Source of the DNA: Straminergon stramineum
Taxonomy: Eukaryota; Streptophyta; Bryopsida; Hypnales; Calliergonaceae
DNA: 64,000 nt
Assembly (NCBI GenBank): GCA_963920665.1
Contig: OY987263.1
Location: 44,737,218 to 44,801,217 of the forward strand
Direction: 5' to 3'
The translations under genes and the position numbers were made by a program. Position 1 is the stretch's first letter; every line of letters begins with the position of its first letter. Below the pieces are notes generated by a model. The model did no database searches and was not told the origin of the DNA. It saw only the letters and a program-made list of their open reading frames with translations. Of this stretch, positions 27,301 through 38,124 are shown piece after piece.

Positions 27301-28311
27301 ATGTTTGGATCTGCCTGGATAAGACTCTTACATCCATTGGGGAACAAGGAGAGCAGCGTTCCCTCACCACCAGTAAGTCTGTCCCCCCTCTCATACACCT
27401 GCCATGCCACGAGGTACTTCAGTATTGTGCTGACATTAGTCCTCTAATCCCTTCCAGTCTCCACCGGCTATTCCATAAATTCCCACTCGATGCACAAGAG
27501 CTGGCCCTAGTGACTAGTCACTGCCTTCGAAATCTGTCTATCCCGGTGGCAAGAGTAGAAACAGCAGAGTGAAGACCAGGAAGAAAATTCCGTCTTGATG
27601 CATATTTGGACACTACATTTTCGAGCAATTAATTCATTATAATTCGATCATCCAAAATCAATAGCGTCTTGGATAGAAGAATCATACTCTACACGGGTAC
27701 GGTCGTATTACAGCAGTGGAAACGTGAAGTAAACCGAGCGTCATGACTAATTGAAAAGAGCCTTGCAAAGAGTTTCAAACTATGATCAGCAGCGGGCAAG
27801 CTGCATCGAGAAAACAAAACGACTAACGACGATCATCCCATACCGTGCTGCGCATATCCGAAATAACATAAAGAATGATCCTGCCCCGTAACGAGGAATG
27901 AAGGACTCATCAGAATGAAACTTTGTCTCCACCTCACAAAAGCGTGATTGCCTACTAACCGATTCGAATCCAACCGTCCCTGCAAGAGACCCTATCCGGA
28001 GTGCAAGCATCATCACAGGTGCTCATCCCGCCAGGGGGGCTGAGCACTGCCTAAAACTCGGTAGCTGGCGATGTATATGCAGTGGAAACTGGAAACCCCA
28101 GCTGAAGTGAATTGGCAATTCAATTCCGTTCAGCAGCGCCGAGATGCAAGCTCAGGAGGAGGGAGTGACGGAGGCAGGGTGGGCATCCCACCTGGGCATC
28201 AATTCCGACCCGCCGCAGCTGAAGGGCAGCGGCGAGACCGCCGAGGCCTCCACCGACGATGACCACGCGGTCGACGAGAGGAGAGGCCGAGGAAGGCGAA
28301 GGGGAAGCCAT
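24393..28311 (-). CDS. FAD-dependent group A monooxygenase (zeaxanthin epoxidase/urate hydroxylase-like)
   Basis: Nine exons on the minus strand: 28311-28192, 27398-27291, 27103-26891, 26739-26683, 26430-26299, 26005-25796, 25533-25443, 24939-24837, 24549-24393. All junctions are GT/AG with matching phases, and together they encode 396 residues with no internal stop. The N-terminal FAD-binding motif is VIVGGGLGG (17-25) with the acidic ribose-binding E43 in VYERGD. The DG motif is GADGIRS (172-178). The GD motif is VLGDAAHAVTPALGQG (308-323). These are the three signatures of single-component flavoprotein hydroxylases, and length is typical of the family. The substrate cannot be deduced. No clear transit peptide is seen if translation starts at M1, but an in-frame ATG at 28368 would add 19 residues. 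Exons are GC-richer than the surroundings. No partner gene is adjacent. Confidence 0.9.
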
Positions 28312-28577
28312 GGAGCACGTGGAGAAAGGAGAGAAGCGAGGGGGCAATTGAAGAAGAGCAGAGGGCATGGTGAGAAGGAAGCAAGCATGCCGAGTGTGAG
28401 ACAGAGAGAGAAAAAATGCAGGTAGGCAGGCAGGGAGGGAGGGAAGGGGAGGGAGGGAGAGATTTTAGCTTGATGTTCACACAAGTGCAATTGCGTGAGC
28501 CACTACTGACGTGGGACGATGGCCGGGGGATGAGACGAAGCAATTGTTCATAAAAAGGAATTCAGCTTAATTCTAGC
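28312..28577 (-). promoter_or_regulatory. 5' flank/leader of the monooxygenase gene with CT-rich tract
   Basis: Reading towards the gene, this contains a strongly pyrimidine-rich leader (purine-rich on the plus strand at 28433-28459) and a CACGTG core at 28315-28320 immediately before the ATG. CT-rich leaders are common in plant promoters lacking a strict TATA box. No transcription start can be fixed. Confidence 0.4.
28433..28459 (+). promoter_or_regulatory. G-quadruplex-type motif
   Basis: Runs of three to four G separated by one or two A occur at least six times in a row, satisfying the usual quadruplex pattern. It is on the non-coding strand of the monooxygenase gene, upstream of its ATG. 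Confidence 0.6.
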
Positions 28578-29556
28578 TTAACCCCTCATCGCCCGAGGTC
28601 CAAACGTGTGTAAAAGCATCTTTGCTTTTCAAGTGCTATAAGTTTAAATTTGGGTGAAGTATGAAAATCTCAACTGTACAATCTTGTAGTGTGCATGTTT
28701 CAGATGGTGTGAATCAAATTTGGGGTCATTTGACCATATAGATTGAAAGATTATAATGTTTTAGTCATGAAAAAAGATGATGAAATTTTCTTAAAAACAC
28801 ATTTGGAGGTGAAATTTGATTTCTAAACCTACTCAAATGAAAAAACTTTGAACTACAAAGTGATTCAAAACCAAAATACAATCATTTTGGTGAAAAAATA
28901 TCATTAAATTGATTCATTCTGTCTGCAAAATTATTTTGAAATGTCAAAAAACAATGAAAAAAATAGCAAATAATCACATCTATGGTTGAACCTCCCTCTA
29001 CTAAAATGCTTCTTAGTCGCTCATTACCTCTTGGATTGATATGAAATTTTAACCACACAAATTAGACTAGTATGTAAAACTTTTCCAACAAAAATGATTG
29101 TAAACGGATCAAGTATGAAGAAGTTATAAGCCGCAGAAGTTCATTGTAATGCAAAAATGTTTGCATTTTGAACTTCAAATTGCTCCCACACATTCAAAAC
29201 AACTTGGATTGACATGAAAATTCTACCACAATAACTAGACCTTAAGAGGAACAAAACTCAACAAATTTTATTAAAAAAAAACATTTTATGAAAAAGTTAC
29301 AAGCCCCCGAAGTTGCAGCCATCAGAATGCAATGTGGTGAGCTCAAATTGAACCTATGAACTTCGAAGGGCTCTCGAAAACTCAGTATAGATTGGATTGC
29401 TCTGAAAATTTTACCAGTGAAACTAGACTAATATGCGCAACTTTTCCAGCAAGTTTTACTGAATTTGAACATCAAATACAGAAGAAACAACACTTTGAAT
29501 TTGACTGCCAGATAATGTGATGACACTTTTCGTCCCCTTGGGTGATGAGGGGTTAA
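28578..29556. mobile_element. TTAACCCC-ended inverted-repeat element, 979 bp
   Basis: Starts TTAACCCCTCATCGCCCGAG and ends with the near-exact inverse (GGGTGATGAGGGGTTAA). The interior is AT-rich, contains phrases also seen after 16.6 kb, and has no transposase. It sits directly upstream of the monooxygenase gene and marks the sharp drop from GC-rich promoter to AT-rich DNA. Confidence 0.7.
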
Positions 29557-29589
29557 ACTTTTTTCACTCTAGACGTCATTTGGTAGTGA

Positions 29590-29850
29590 TGGCAAGTTTG
29601 CGACCCTCGGCACTAAGTCCCTGACTTTTCTTGAAAACCCTGGGGACTCACAGCCTGCCCGACGGACGACGCTGCCCAAAAAATGTCAGCTGTTGGCTTG
29701 AGGCCCGTCACCCCGCAAGAGGCCCGCCTCAGACTGGTTCTCAAACCAACACGATAGGGGGCCGCTCTTGATTCCGTCGTTGCACTTGCTCTTCAACCTT
29801 TCTTTGTCGCCATCCACTCTTCGACCTGTGACCTCGCACGCACTTCAGGT
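29590..29850 (+). repeat. GC-richer dispersed repeat, copy 1
   Basis: Matches the reverse complement of about 56700-56935 in ordered blocks including GGCACTAAGTCC, AATGTCAGCT and CAGACTGGTTCTCAAAC. No coding potential was recognised. It may be a terminal fragment of a longer element. Confidence 0.6.
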
Positions 29851-31370
29851 AATGTAGCCATCTTGTTACTCAATCAAATATAAAAATGGAGTTTGTACTT
29901 GACATTTTTTTAAAATGGTGCTGGTAATTAACAAAGATGTGCTTTGACTTATTTTTGAAAAATGTTCAATACCTTCCTCCCTCTCATTGAAACGTGAAGA
30001 ATTTCTTGCGGCAGTTTGGTTATTGTATTAATTTAGCTATTGTTTTATCATGCTTGACCTATTATTCAGTTATGAGGATTGATGATTTTTGAGATTAAAT
30101 TATGACTCCAACAAATGATATTCAATTTGGATGGGAATCGCTCTTTCGAATGATGTGCCTCCAAAAAAGAAAAGAATGTTTCCTTTAGTTGGGAACGTTC
30201 TTACTTCAGGCGACATCATTTCATTCATTATTTCCTATGGTTGGGAACATTCTGATTTCCTGAATATTATTTCCTTGATGTCATCCCTGAGGTCATCACT
30301 TTAGAATGATTGTGCTTCATCAGGGAATAGAGCTGAAATTTTAATGAAGGGTTTAGAACAGAACAAACTCATCCTGCAATAGAGATGAATTTGAGTGCTC
30401 TTAGCTTTGGCAAAGTGACAGACATATAAATCGTTTGAAATTGGAGGATTTATATCATATAGGGCCTAAATCTTGAAGCCCTACATGATATAAATCCTCC
30501 AATTTAGTACCATATTCGTTATGTTGAGACTTTTCGCAGATTTTGAGACAAAATGCTAGTTATTGGAAAATTCATTTAAAAAAATAGTAATTGAAACTAA
30601 AAATAAATAATGCTCAAATAGTGATTCTATAATGAAATTCTAAAAGTTGGTGTTGTTACCTATTTATAAAAAAATACTAGTAAAGAGATAAAGTGGTTTT
30701 ATCTTCGAATCAAGGATAAAAATGAGACTGCAAAAAGTCTCAATATAATGAATACAGCCTTAAGGTGCATTTATTTATGATTTCAGTTGTTCAATTTGCA
30801 TGAAATTAAGCTTTAGGCACTATGAAAGTTACGATTTTACAATTCTTTGGGCTTGATATATTGTCGTTTTTTAGAAGTTCAAGCTTTTAGAGTTTAGGGA
30901 ACTTTAGGTGTAGTGTTTTCAAAACATAGTATTCTTAACAACATTTGGAGTATTTTCTATTAGTTTTCATAGTACATGTGATATTCATGTGATCTTCAAG
31001 ATTCGTTCAAGGTATTATGGCCCCAAAGAAGAAGAATATTATGGAAACAGGATGAAAGTACCAATGAAGCAAGAATGATTAGAAGAAAGAGTGAACATTA
31101 GAGAAATGTGGAAACAAACGCTAAAACAAGGATGTAAGATAGTGTTTCATCCAAATTAGAGAGAGAGAAGGCATCCATTTCTACTCCTACTATCATGATT
31201 AAAGAGATGGAATCATTAGATGTTTTTTAGGACTAAAGGGTTGTTTTACACTGGTTTCCCATGCTCAGAACTAGCCAGTTCAAGCCATAATTAAAAGATA
31301 TTAAAAATAATCAAAAAATCAAAAAATTAATTAAATTTTTAAATTTTTTTAAATTTATTACATTTGAACG
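29851..31370. other. Intergenic stretch
   Basis: No gene is recognised. It contains one compact hairpin (30438-30505), annotated separately. Confidence 0.5.
30438..30505. repeat. Short near-perfect hairpin, 28-bp stem
   Basis: The arms 30438-30465 and 30478-30505 are complementary at 27 of 28 positions around a 12-nt loop. The shape would suit a small-RNA precursor or a tiny foldback remnant. The mature sequence matches no conserved plant microRNA that I recognise. Confidence 0.6.
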
Positions 31371-32014
31371 TGGCCAAGCTTTGGCCACATCAACTAGTTG
31401 CTATAGTTGAGTTCCCACAATCCCAAAACTTGGGAAAATTTGCAGAAACTCGCAGCCCTTTACAATAGGTGGATTTCATCTAATGCCTCTCCTTTAGTGA
31501 GGGCCATAGAAAGTAAATTCCTTGTTGACTTGAAAATGTTTTGTGTAAAAGATCACAAATTTTTTGGTTCGCACTCTCTTGAATTTCTCCAATGTATATG
31601 TTTTATACATTATACATGCCTTGTAAAGGGATTTTAATTCCATTACAAGTGATGTAGTAGAAAAAGCAAGAGTAGAAAGAGTACTCACCTATTTTCTTTT
31701 GTTTTCTAATGAATGTTTTTTTTTTTTAATAAATTACATTTTAAGATTTGTTTAATGCAATGTTTGTTGTTTTATGTATCTTCCATTTTGGGTTTGGTTT
31801 GGTTTCTTGTTTTTGGCATCCTTTTAATGTGAATTACTTCCTTTTCATTCTCAAGACTTATTTCCTTCTCAACATGAAATTGTGTAGGTGATGATTGGGA
31901 GACATTTGAGTAACTATCAAAGGGCAACCCATCTCATTCACCTACTTGAAGCTAATGACTTCTACTATAGAAAAAGTTTGTGGGAAAATGAAAACATATG
32001 GAAAGAGGATTAGA

Positions 32015-32766
32015 GGGTGATTGCAAGAAACACTTCATGCTTTTGGCTCAAAATGCAATCTTTGGCCATAGGACTAGCAGTACTATGGACTATTATTAAT
32101 TCTACACATCAACATGCACTTGCAAATCTCAATTGTTGATTTGGGGTGCCTATAGATCTTAACTATTGATTGAGTACTATACAATATTATGTAGTGCTAT
32201 AGACTACTATGGAGTACTATAGAAGCCATTGGGAGTAGAAAATAGTAGAAAAAGGGTCTATGGACCTTTTCATTTTTAGTAATTAAATTTTTTTTTAAAT
32301 CCATAAAAAAATCCATTTTTATAGACAAGCCTATTCTTGCATTGCACCAAAAATTTCTTGAAGGAAAATTTTCTCCTACTTGAAAAATACTTGCAAACAA
32401 CAATCACTTTGGCCCCATGTAGATACCTCATACAAAGGAGTTTTGTAAAAAATTGTTTTTTTGTCATTGGAATGCGAGTACACCTCCAACAATTCCGATT
32501 TGTGGCTTCCAGTTCGCATTTTTGGATACAATAACAAACCAAAAAAACCCAAATGGCCAAAGTAGACACTCAATCGGGGGCACTTTAAAAATAGTAAAGT
32601 AATTTTCTTAAAATCCAAAAAATTATGGAATGTGTGACACTTTTAAGTGTACCTTCATCCCAAATTTCAAAACAAACGGAGTCACCATGCAAAAGTTATG
32701 ACCAAAAAACCACATGTCTGAGGACAAGGGGACAAAAAATAGGACAAGTGTTTCTTGCAATCACCT
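32015..32766. mobile_element. MITE with GGTGATTGCAAGAAACAC terminal inverted repeats
   Basis: The left end GGTGATTGCAAGAAACACTT (32016-32035) is exactly inverted at 32746-32765. The same termini flank the palindromic element at 43859-44911, so both belong to one family. The interior is AT-rich and non-coding. A probable 4-bp target duplication (TAGA/TGGA) has one mismatch. The element interrupts a coding-like island. Confidence 0.75.
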
Positions 32767-33439
32767 TGGAAGACTAAGTGTCTGGAAAAATAAAGACTTC
32801 TACATATTCTAAAGACCAAGAAAATGAAAAATTGAACTCCCAAAAGAGCTATAAAGAATATGATTATTGAAGAAGAAGAAAATAATTGAAGAAGGGGGTA
32901 CAACTTCATCTACAACTACACAAACCAAGAAGGGCAAGTCCAAGCCAAAGCCTAAATCTCCAAACAAAGAAAAAAGAAAATGCAAGGGCAAGGGCAAAAA
33001 CAAGGGATAGGTAGTTCACATTCAAAATAAAATGTTTTCACTATTATGAAGTTTTTTTCTTAAAGATGCATTCTAATTATATGATTTATATACGTAGTAT
33101 GTTTTCTTGGTTCTATGTAGTTGCATAGTTTATGTAAGATGTTTGAGTCAATATAACTTTGTATATTTTCATTTCGTGACTCATTCAAAACACATATAAA
33201 TATGTAAACATCAAATACATTGTAAGTTTATGTGTAAGTTGGATATAATTTTTCAATGTTTTTTTTTCATGTATATGATGTGATGGTAGACAATATATTA
33301 ATGGAATCACTTTTCATTGACTTAATTCTACAATTATATTTCACTTGATATGAGCAATCCTTAACAAATTAATAGGCCAATCTTTCTTGCCTAAGATTGA
33401 ATGTTGATCCACCGTTTGTTATCACCTACACACCAACTC

Positions 33440-33693
33440 AACGGTGCTAGTATGTGAGCCCAAGAATGCGAGCTTGTGAGCATTGAGCCTACATTATAGG
33501 TACCTATAATATAGATACCACACACTATAGAAGGTGTGTGTATTATAAACACTTATAATATGGGTATTTGTAACATATGTACCCTAAAATCATAAACGGT
33601 TTCTATGGTATATACACCTATAACATAGGTGTGTAGTATTATAGGCTCAATCATAGGCTCACACTCCTATGTTCACATAATAGCAACCCTCGG
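33440..33693. mobile_element. Small foldback element, about 254 bp
   Basis: The left arm (GGTGCTAGTATGTGAGCC and onward) and the right arm (ending GTTCACATAATAGCAACC) are imperfect inverse copies. The stem continues inwards through TGAGCCTACATTATAGG/CTATAATACTACACACC-type blocks. No ORF is present. Confidence 0.55.
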
Positions 33694-34744
33694 TTTGTAG
33701 CTACATATATCATTTATACCTTACAAAGTATTTTGTTTTGTTACAGGGGCTAGCATCCATGCTTGTCGAAGAAGTGGCCGACACGTCATTGCACTAGAGT
33801 CTAATACAAAGATTTTTACACACATCCTTGTTCCATTGATTGATTCACTTGTAAAGGTTGAATTAGTCTAGCCAAAGTGGAAACGCTAAGTTTCATCAAG
33901 CGATGAGGATCTTGATAGTCCAATGAAGAAGGTCGCCCAAAATTGCTTGGGTTCCTAAGTCTGACTATATTGTTCTTTGTTAAGTTTTTTGCAAATTGTA
34001 ATATTTATGTCAGCATTACAATCCTCCAAATTTGGATTTTGAAAATTGTGTTTATGTTGTGCTGCAAGTTGGTGAAGTATCTAATTAGGCCCCCAAAGTC
34101 TTGGTTTTTGCCTTGTTATGCTGAGTCACTTCCTATAATTGATGCTGACTTGACATCATTTTCTGCCTCTGAAGAAGCTAGTTATAGCCCACATGTTTTG
34201 CAGTTTCTAGATGTGGAAGCTGCGGAAGATAGTATGGATAGTGACCAGAGCCTTAGCTCTATAGGCATGAGTTTTTCAAACTAGAGATCCATATGTTTCA
34301 TTTGATTCCTAGTTTGTATTTTCATATCATATCTAATGTGCATATTTTATTTCATGTGTTTTCAACTTCTTGATTAATTTAGTAGTATCCCTGAAATTTG
34401 ATTTGTAATGACTAATGATGACTCTAAATTGCCTATTACAAACCTTTGTTCAATATTCTTGGTTCTCCATCTTGGTTCATTCATTTCTTTTTTTATTTAA
34501 AAACCTTCTCATGAGCTTCTTTGGAACCAAAGTAGAAAGCCTTATTTTGGTACCAAAGAAGCTCCGTCAATTTATTGGTTTTTATTGTCATTTAATAATG
34601 AGCCTTTTTAGAACCTAACATTCAATTTATTGAAGATGTTGGTTTGTTAATGAGTTTCAAATTATGTACATTCTTTACTTTCTTAGACCCAATGACAAAT
34701 GAAGGACCATAATTTGTTCTCTATTCTTTATGCCTCCCCTATAC

Positions 34745-35886
34745 TGTCGCGCCCCTTAGTGTCACTTACCACCTTAAGCTCACTTTCCAAACACTTAACA
34801 CTTTAGTGCCACCAAGGTTCACGCTCTCCTAACATTGTACATGCCACGCACCCACAATGTTAGGTTCCACCTCAAGCCACGGGGTTCCCCATTCCTCCGT
34901 GACTCCCAATCCTTTCCTTCCAATCCTTAACTCCCACAAGACACCGGGCATGTCATTTGATGACATGGGGCGGAACTTCCATTGATGTCCAAGCACTCGG
35001 TGAGGCACTACTCCCACCGGTGCTAACCGCCCTTGAATGGGACCCAACTCCCCACTAGGCCCAACCCAACTCATTTCGGGACTCACTAATCGGGATTCAC
35101 CAAACGGGACTCACACCATGGCCTAGTGTGGAGTGGGACACCACCCAACCGGTATCAAGGAGTGCACAAGCACTCCATGGTAACACACAAGTGGTGGTGA
35201 GACTCCAACACTAGCCTCACCACCCGGGGCCACTTAGGCTCACCATGGCACCATCCGGGAGTGAGGAGGGAGACCACCCCTCCTCATAGTACTCTCTGCG
35301 GGATTCGGCAGCCCCCCCCATACTAGAGGTCACCGGGAACCCCCAAGATGCACCCCATCTTGGAAGACCACCCATTTCTCCTGATTCGCACTACTTTGGG
35401 ACTCCCGAACTTCCACCCGGCATAACTTTGCGGTCCGGTATCCAAATCGCACATGCGACCCCATTTTCGACATCTATGCGACGCGTAGATGCCGATGGAC
35501 TACTCACTTGCTCCATTCGGGCAAGTACTCGCAAAGATATCGCCCTCCAAAGATTCGGGACACTCCTGCCACGGCCGGGACACTCCCGGCGCGGCTAGGG
35601 CACTCCCGGCGCGACCGGGACACCCCCAACTTTGAACGCCCATAACTTTTGACTCGCAAGTCCAAATCACGCGTTCTTTGGACGGTTAGAAGCGTCTTCT
35701 CAAGACCTTTCCAAGCACGTATCACACGCCCCCCAAATTCGTCCGGATCAGAGCGCTACATCGCTCTGATCGCTCGGGACTCCTAGTCCCCTCACCTCAT
35801 CTCTTGCAAGGCTTGGGGAGTCACCCCCAATGTCCCCCTTGCTCACCAAGGTGACACAGGCACGCCTTGTGATGAGGGTCGTGACA
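34745..35886. mobile_element. Solo LTR (family X), 1,142 bp with TATAC target duplication
   Basis: Begins TGTCGCGCCCC and ends GGTCGTGACA, the TG...CA format of LTRs with short inverted ends. Perfect 5-bp direct repeats TATAC flank it (34740-34744 and 35887-35891). It is much richer in GC and CpG than surrounding DNA. No internal retrotransposon sequence remains, which fits LTR-LTR recombination. A 5'-truncated relative is at about 58457-59269. Confidence 0.85.
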
Positions 35887-35891
35887 TATAC

Positions 35892-37040
35892 CAAGCATCA
35901 TTTCTAATTTCCTACTTGTAAAAATCTCCACCGCTCACTAAATGTCTCGTACGAATCAAGAAGGTTAATGGGTTCATAGATTTTCTATCTTGGTAGTACC
36001 AAAGAGGCTCTTTGGAACTGAGGAGGTGTCAAAGCGATTATTCTTCCTTTGTTTGTTTTTTAATTAAATGACCTATGAATACAAAGATTGATTTCCAAAT
36101 TGACCCCAAGGACATATTTCTAGAATTTTAAGGCCATGACCTATATTACTTATGCATATAAATTGTTGTAATAGAGCACATCATAAAAATTAATGAATGA
36201 AGAGGATTAATTTTCAAGAAAATAAATGGGGAGCAAATAAGAAAAATGGGAAGCAAATTTGTTTGCTTCTAAATTTAATGATTTATGAATAAGGTCATTG
36301 GATTCTAGGATTTGGCCATGACCTACATTATATATGCATATAAAATGTAGTAATAGACCATACCAACAAGATTAATTTATCCATGAAGTCGATTAATTCT
36401 TTAGAAAAAAAAATGGAGAGCAAATAAAAAACTCGGATGCAAATTTGTTTACTTTGTACTTTTATTATGGACTAGTTATGCACAAGAAATTGGATTCAAG
36501 ATTGACCCCTATATGTTTACTAGATTTTACCATGACCTAAATCACTTTTGTACACAAAATGCAACAACGTAGATCACATCAACAAATGAATTTTTAGAAG
36601 TATTATTTCAAAACAATATAAAAACTAGAGATGGATGCAATTGCCCACCATAATGATGGATGGTAGTCAATTCACTTGTATCTTTAGCTTGTATACTCAT
36701 CCCACACAAACTACCTTTTGTTAGTTTATGTTGGCAATTCCAATGGTTATGGGATATTACCTTATTTTGGCAATCTCTTAGGTCTTGTGTAGTTCATGTA
36801 GAATTTATATGAACTAGTTCTAGATATAAAAAAGGTAAAATTAAGCTTCATTATTTCTACCTCAAAAAGGTTTTTATAGAAAAATCTTATTCTAAAATTT
36901 CATATTGTCAAAATTAACATTGAATAGGTTATATTAATAATATAGACTATATTGAATTACAATATACATATTTAGACCATTTTTTAACTTGTGTTGGGTT
37001 TTATTTTAAAATCTCATCACTTCATTCTGAATTTTCATGC
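35892..37040. other. AT-rich intergenic stretch
   Basis: No gene recognised. Two passages of related wording around 36080-36440 suggest an old local duplication (each contains ATGACCTA...TTATGCATATAAA and a GGAGAGCAAATAA block). Confidence 0.4.
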
Positions 37041-37054
37041 TTTTTGCATCTTAC

Positions 37055-37545
37055 TAAGAGCCTCCTCGAAACCAAGGAGGCTTATCGGTCAATTTTTTCT
37101 TCTATGTTGTTACTACTTGAAAGCCTCCTCGAAATCTAAGGAGGCATTTAGACCAAATGTACTCTTCAATATCAGCTCTCTATGTGCCTCCTCGGAATCC
37201 CTTAGAGCTTCTTCGGAATCCACTAGAGCCTCCTTGAAATCCCTTAGAGCCTCCTTGGAATTTGTTAGAGCCTCCTTAGAATTCGAGAAGGCATTTAAGC
37301 CATCTTTTATATTTATCATTGTCTCCCTAGGAGCCTCCTCGGAACCAAGGAGGCTTGTAAGACCCCCTTGAGATTGTTCTATGTAATTTGATTTTGTTAT
37401 CCTCAATCCTACCTAATCATTATGTAAGAGTATTTATAAAGACTTGGCTAATTCTAAAAAAATGCATATGAATTTGGGACTTTACCAATCTAAATCATCC
37501 CATTCATACTTGTATCCTAGGAGCCTCCTTGTATCCGAAGAAGCT
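37055..37545. repeat. Dispersed GCCTCCT...AGGAGGC palindromes
   Basis: Short near-palindromes built as GCCTCCTCG-(GA)AACC-AAGGAGGC occur at about 37059-37081, 37121-37146 and 37330-37353, with a diverged one near 37520. Related ACCAAAG/GAGCTTCTTTGG forms occur around 34510-34565 and 35995-36025. They flank the 21-bp tandem array. Confidence 0.5.
37185..37289. repeat. 21-bp tandem repeat, five copies
   Basis: Five head-to-tail units of exactly 21 bp with consensus GCCTCCTYGGAATCCCTTAGA. Because 21 is a multiple of three, the array stays open in frames on both strands (Ala-Ser-rich one way, Glu-Ala-rich the other) without evidence of being a gene. Confidence 0.85.
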
Positions 37546-37859
37546 CTTAGGACCCCATAGGAGACTAAATGTAGACATTACAAAGATAACAATTTACATC
37601 ACTTGTATCCAAATCAAATGAATGTATCTTATCTATTTATAAAGTAGGTGTGTTATAATGTAGTTGACTTCATTTAATTTGTAAAATTTTAGTATGGATT
37701 TTTTTCATCCACTAATTTTCATCTACATTCATCCGTCATCATCTTCATCCATTCAGAGCAATGGATGAAATAAGTGACCTCCATCTATATATATATATTT
37801 TTTCAAAACTTCATTTCTAAGTGTAGAATTAATGGTAATTACAAAATTCCTAAAGTATA

Positions 37860-38124
37860 ATAAATAAAAATCTTATTGCTCAAATGCGACCGCTCATTGC
37901 TCAATGCTCGTTGCTCCCTGCTTATACTTTAGCAATCCTTCTTGTCCATGACTCACAAAATCTGCCCGCAAGCCCATCTGCCACTCCACGAGGTCATCCA
38001 TGCTTAAAGCAACTTGTCCGCCAACTTGTTTGCATCTCTGTCTACAATTTCTGAAGCTTTTCTGGAATGCTATTCGCCATTTTTCTTGTCTATTTGCGAC
38101 TCATTGAGTCCAAGTGCCAACTTG
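37860..38124. other. Unassigned moderately GC-rich stretch
   Basis: Base composition rises here, but no ORF of a known family and no terminal repeats could be recognised. Confidence 0.3.

Larger units (their letters stand above)
31370..34284 (+). pseudogene. Decayed protein gene with methyltransferase-like motif, split by a MITE
   Basis: Several coding-like islands occur in order: about 31407-31516 (PKTWENLQKLAALYNRWISS), 31889-32013 (RATHLIHLLEANDFYYRK), about 32770-32815, a Lys-rich tail at about 32895-33009 ending in a stop, 33747-33935 (GASIHACRRSGRHVIALE) and about 34085-34284 (ending SSIGMSFSN-stop). The segment at 33747 follows a CAG acceptor and resembles motif I of Rossmann-type methyltransferases (small residues, then GRHVIALE with the acidic residue). 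In-frame stops and a 0.75-kb MITE at 32015-32766 interrupt it. I cannot name the family. The islands may belong to one transposon-associated gene or to two. Exon limits are approximate. Confidence 0.3.

Noticed and set aside
27955..27980. tRNA T-arm-like word (GATTCGAATC)
   Set aside because: No acceptor stem, D-arm or anticodon arm could be folded around it; it lies in intron 1 of the monooxygenase.
28144..28543. Several overlapping ORFs on both strands
   Set aside because: Shadows of exon 1 of the monooxygenase and of the GC-rich leader; only the frame with the GGGLGG motif is supported.
37185..37289. CRISPR-like regular repeat
   Set aside because: Direct head-to-tail units without spacers in plant nuclear DNA; an ordinary tandem array.
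36991..37406. Ser/Ala-rich ORF on plus and Glu/Ala-rich ORF on minus
   Set aside because: Both are produced by the 21-bp array and related palindromes staying in frame; no codon bias or family match.
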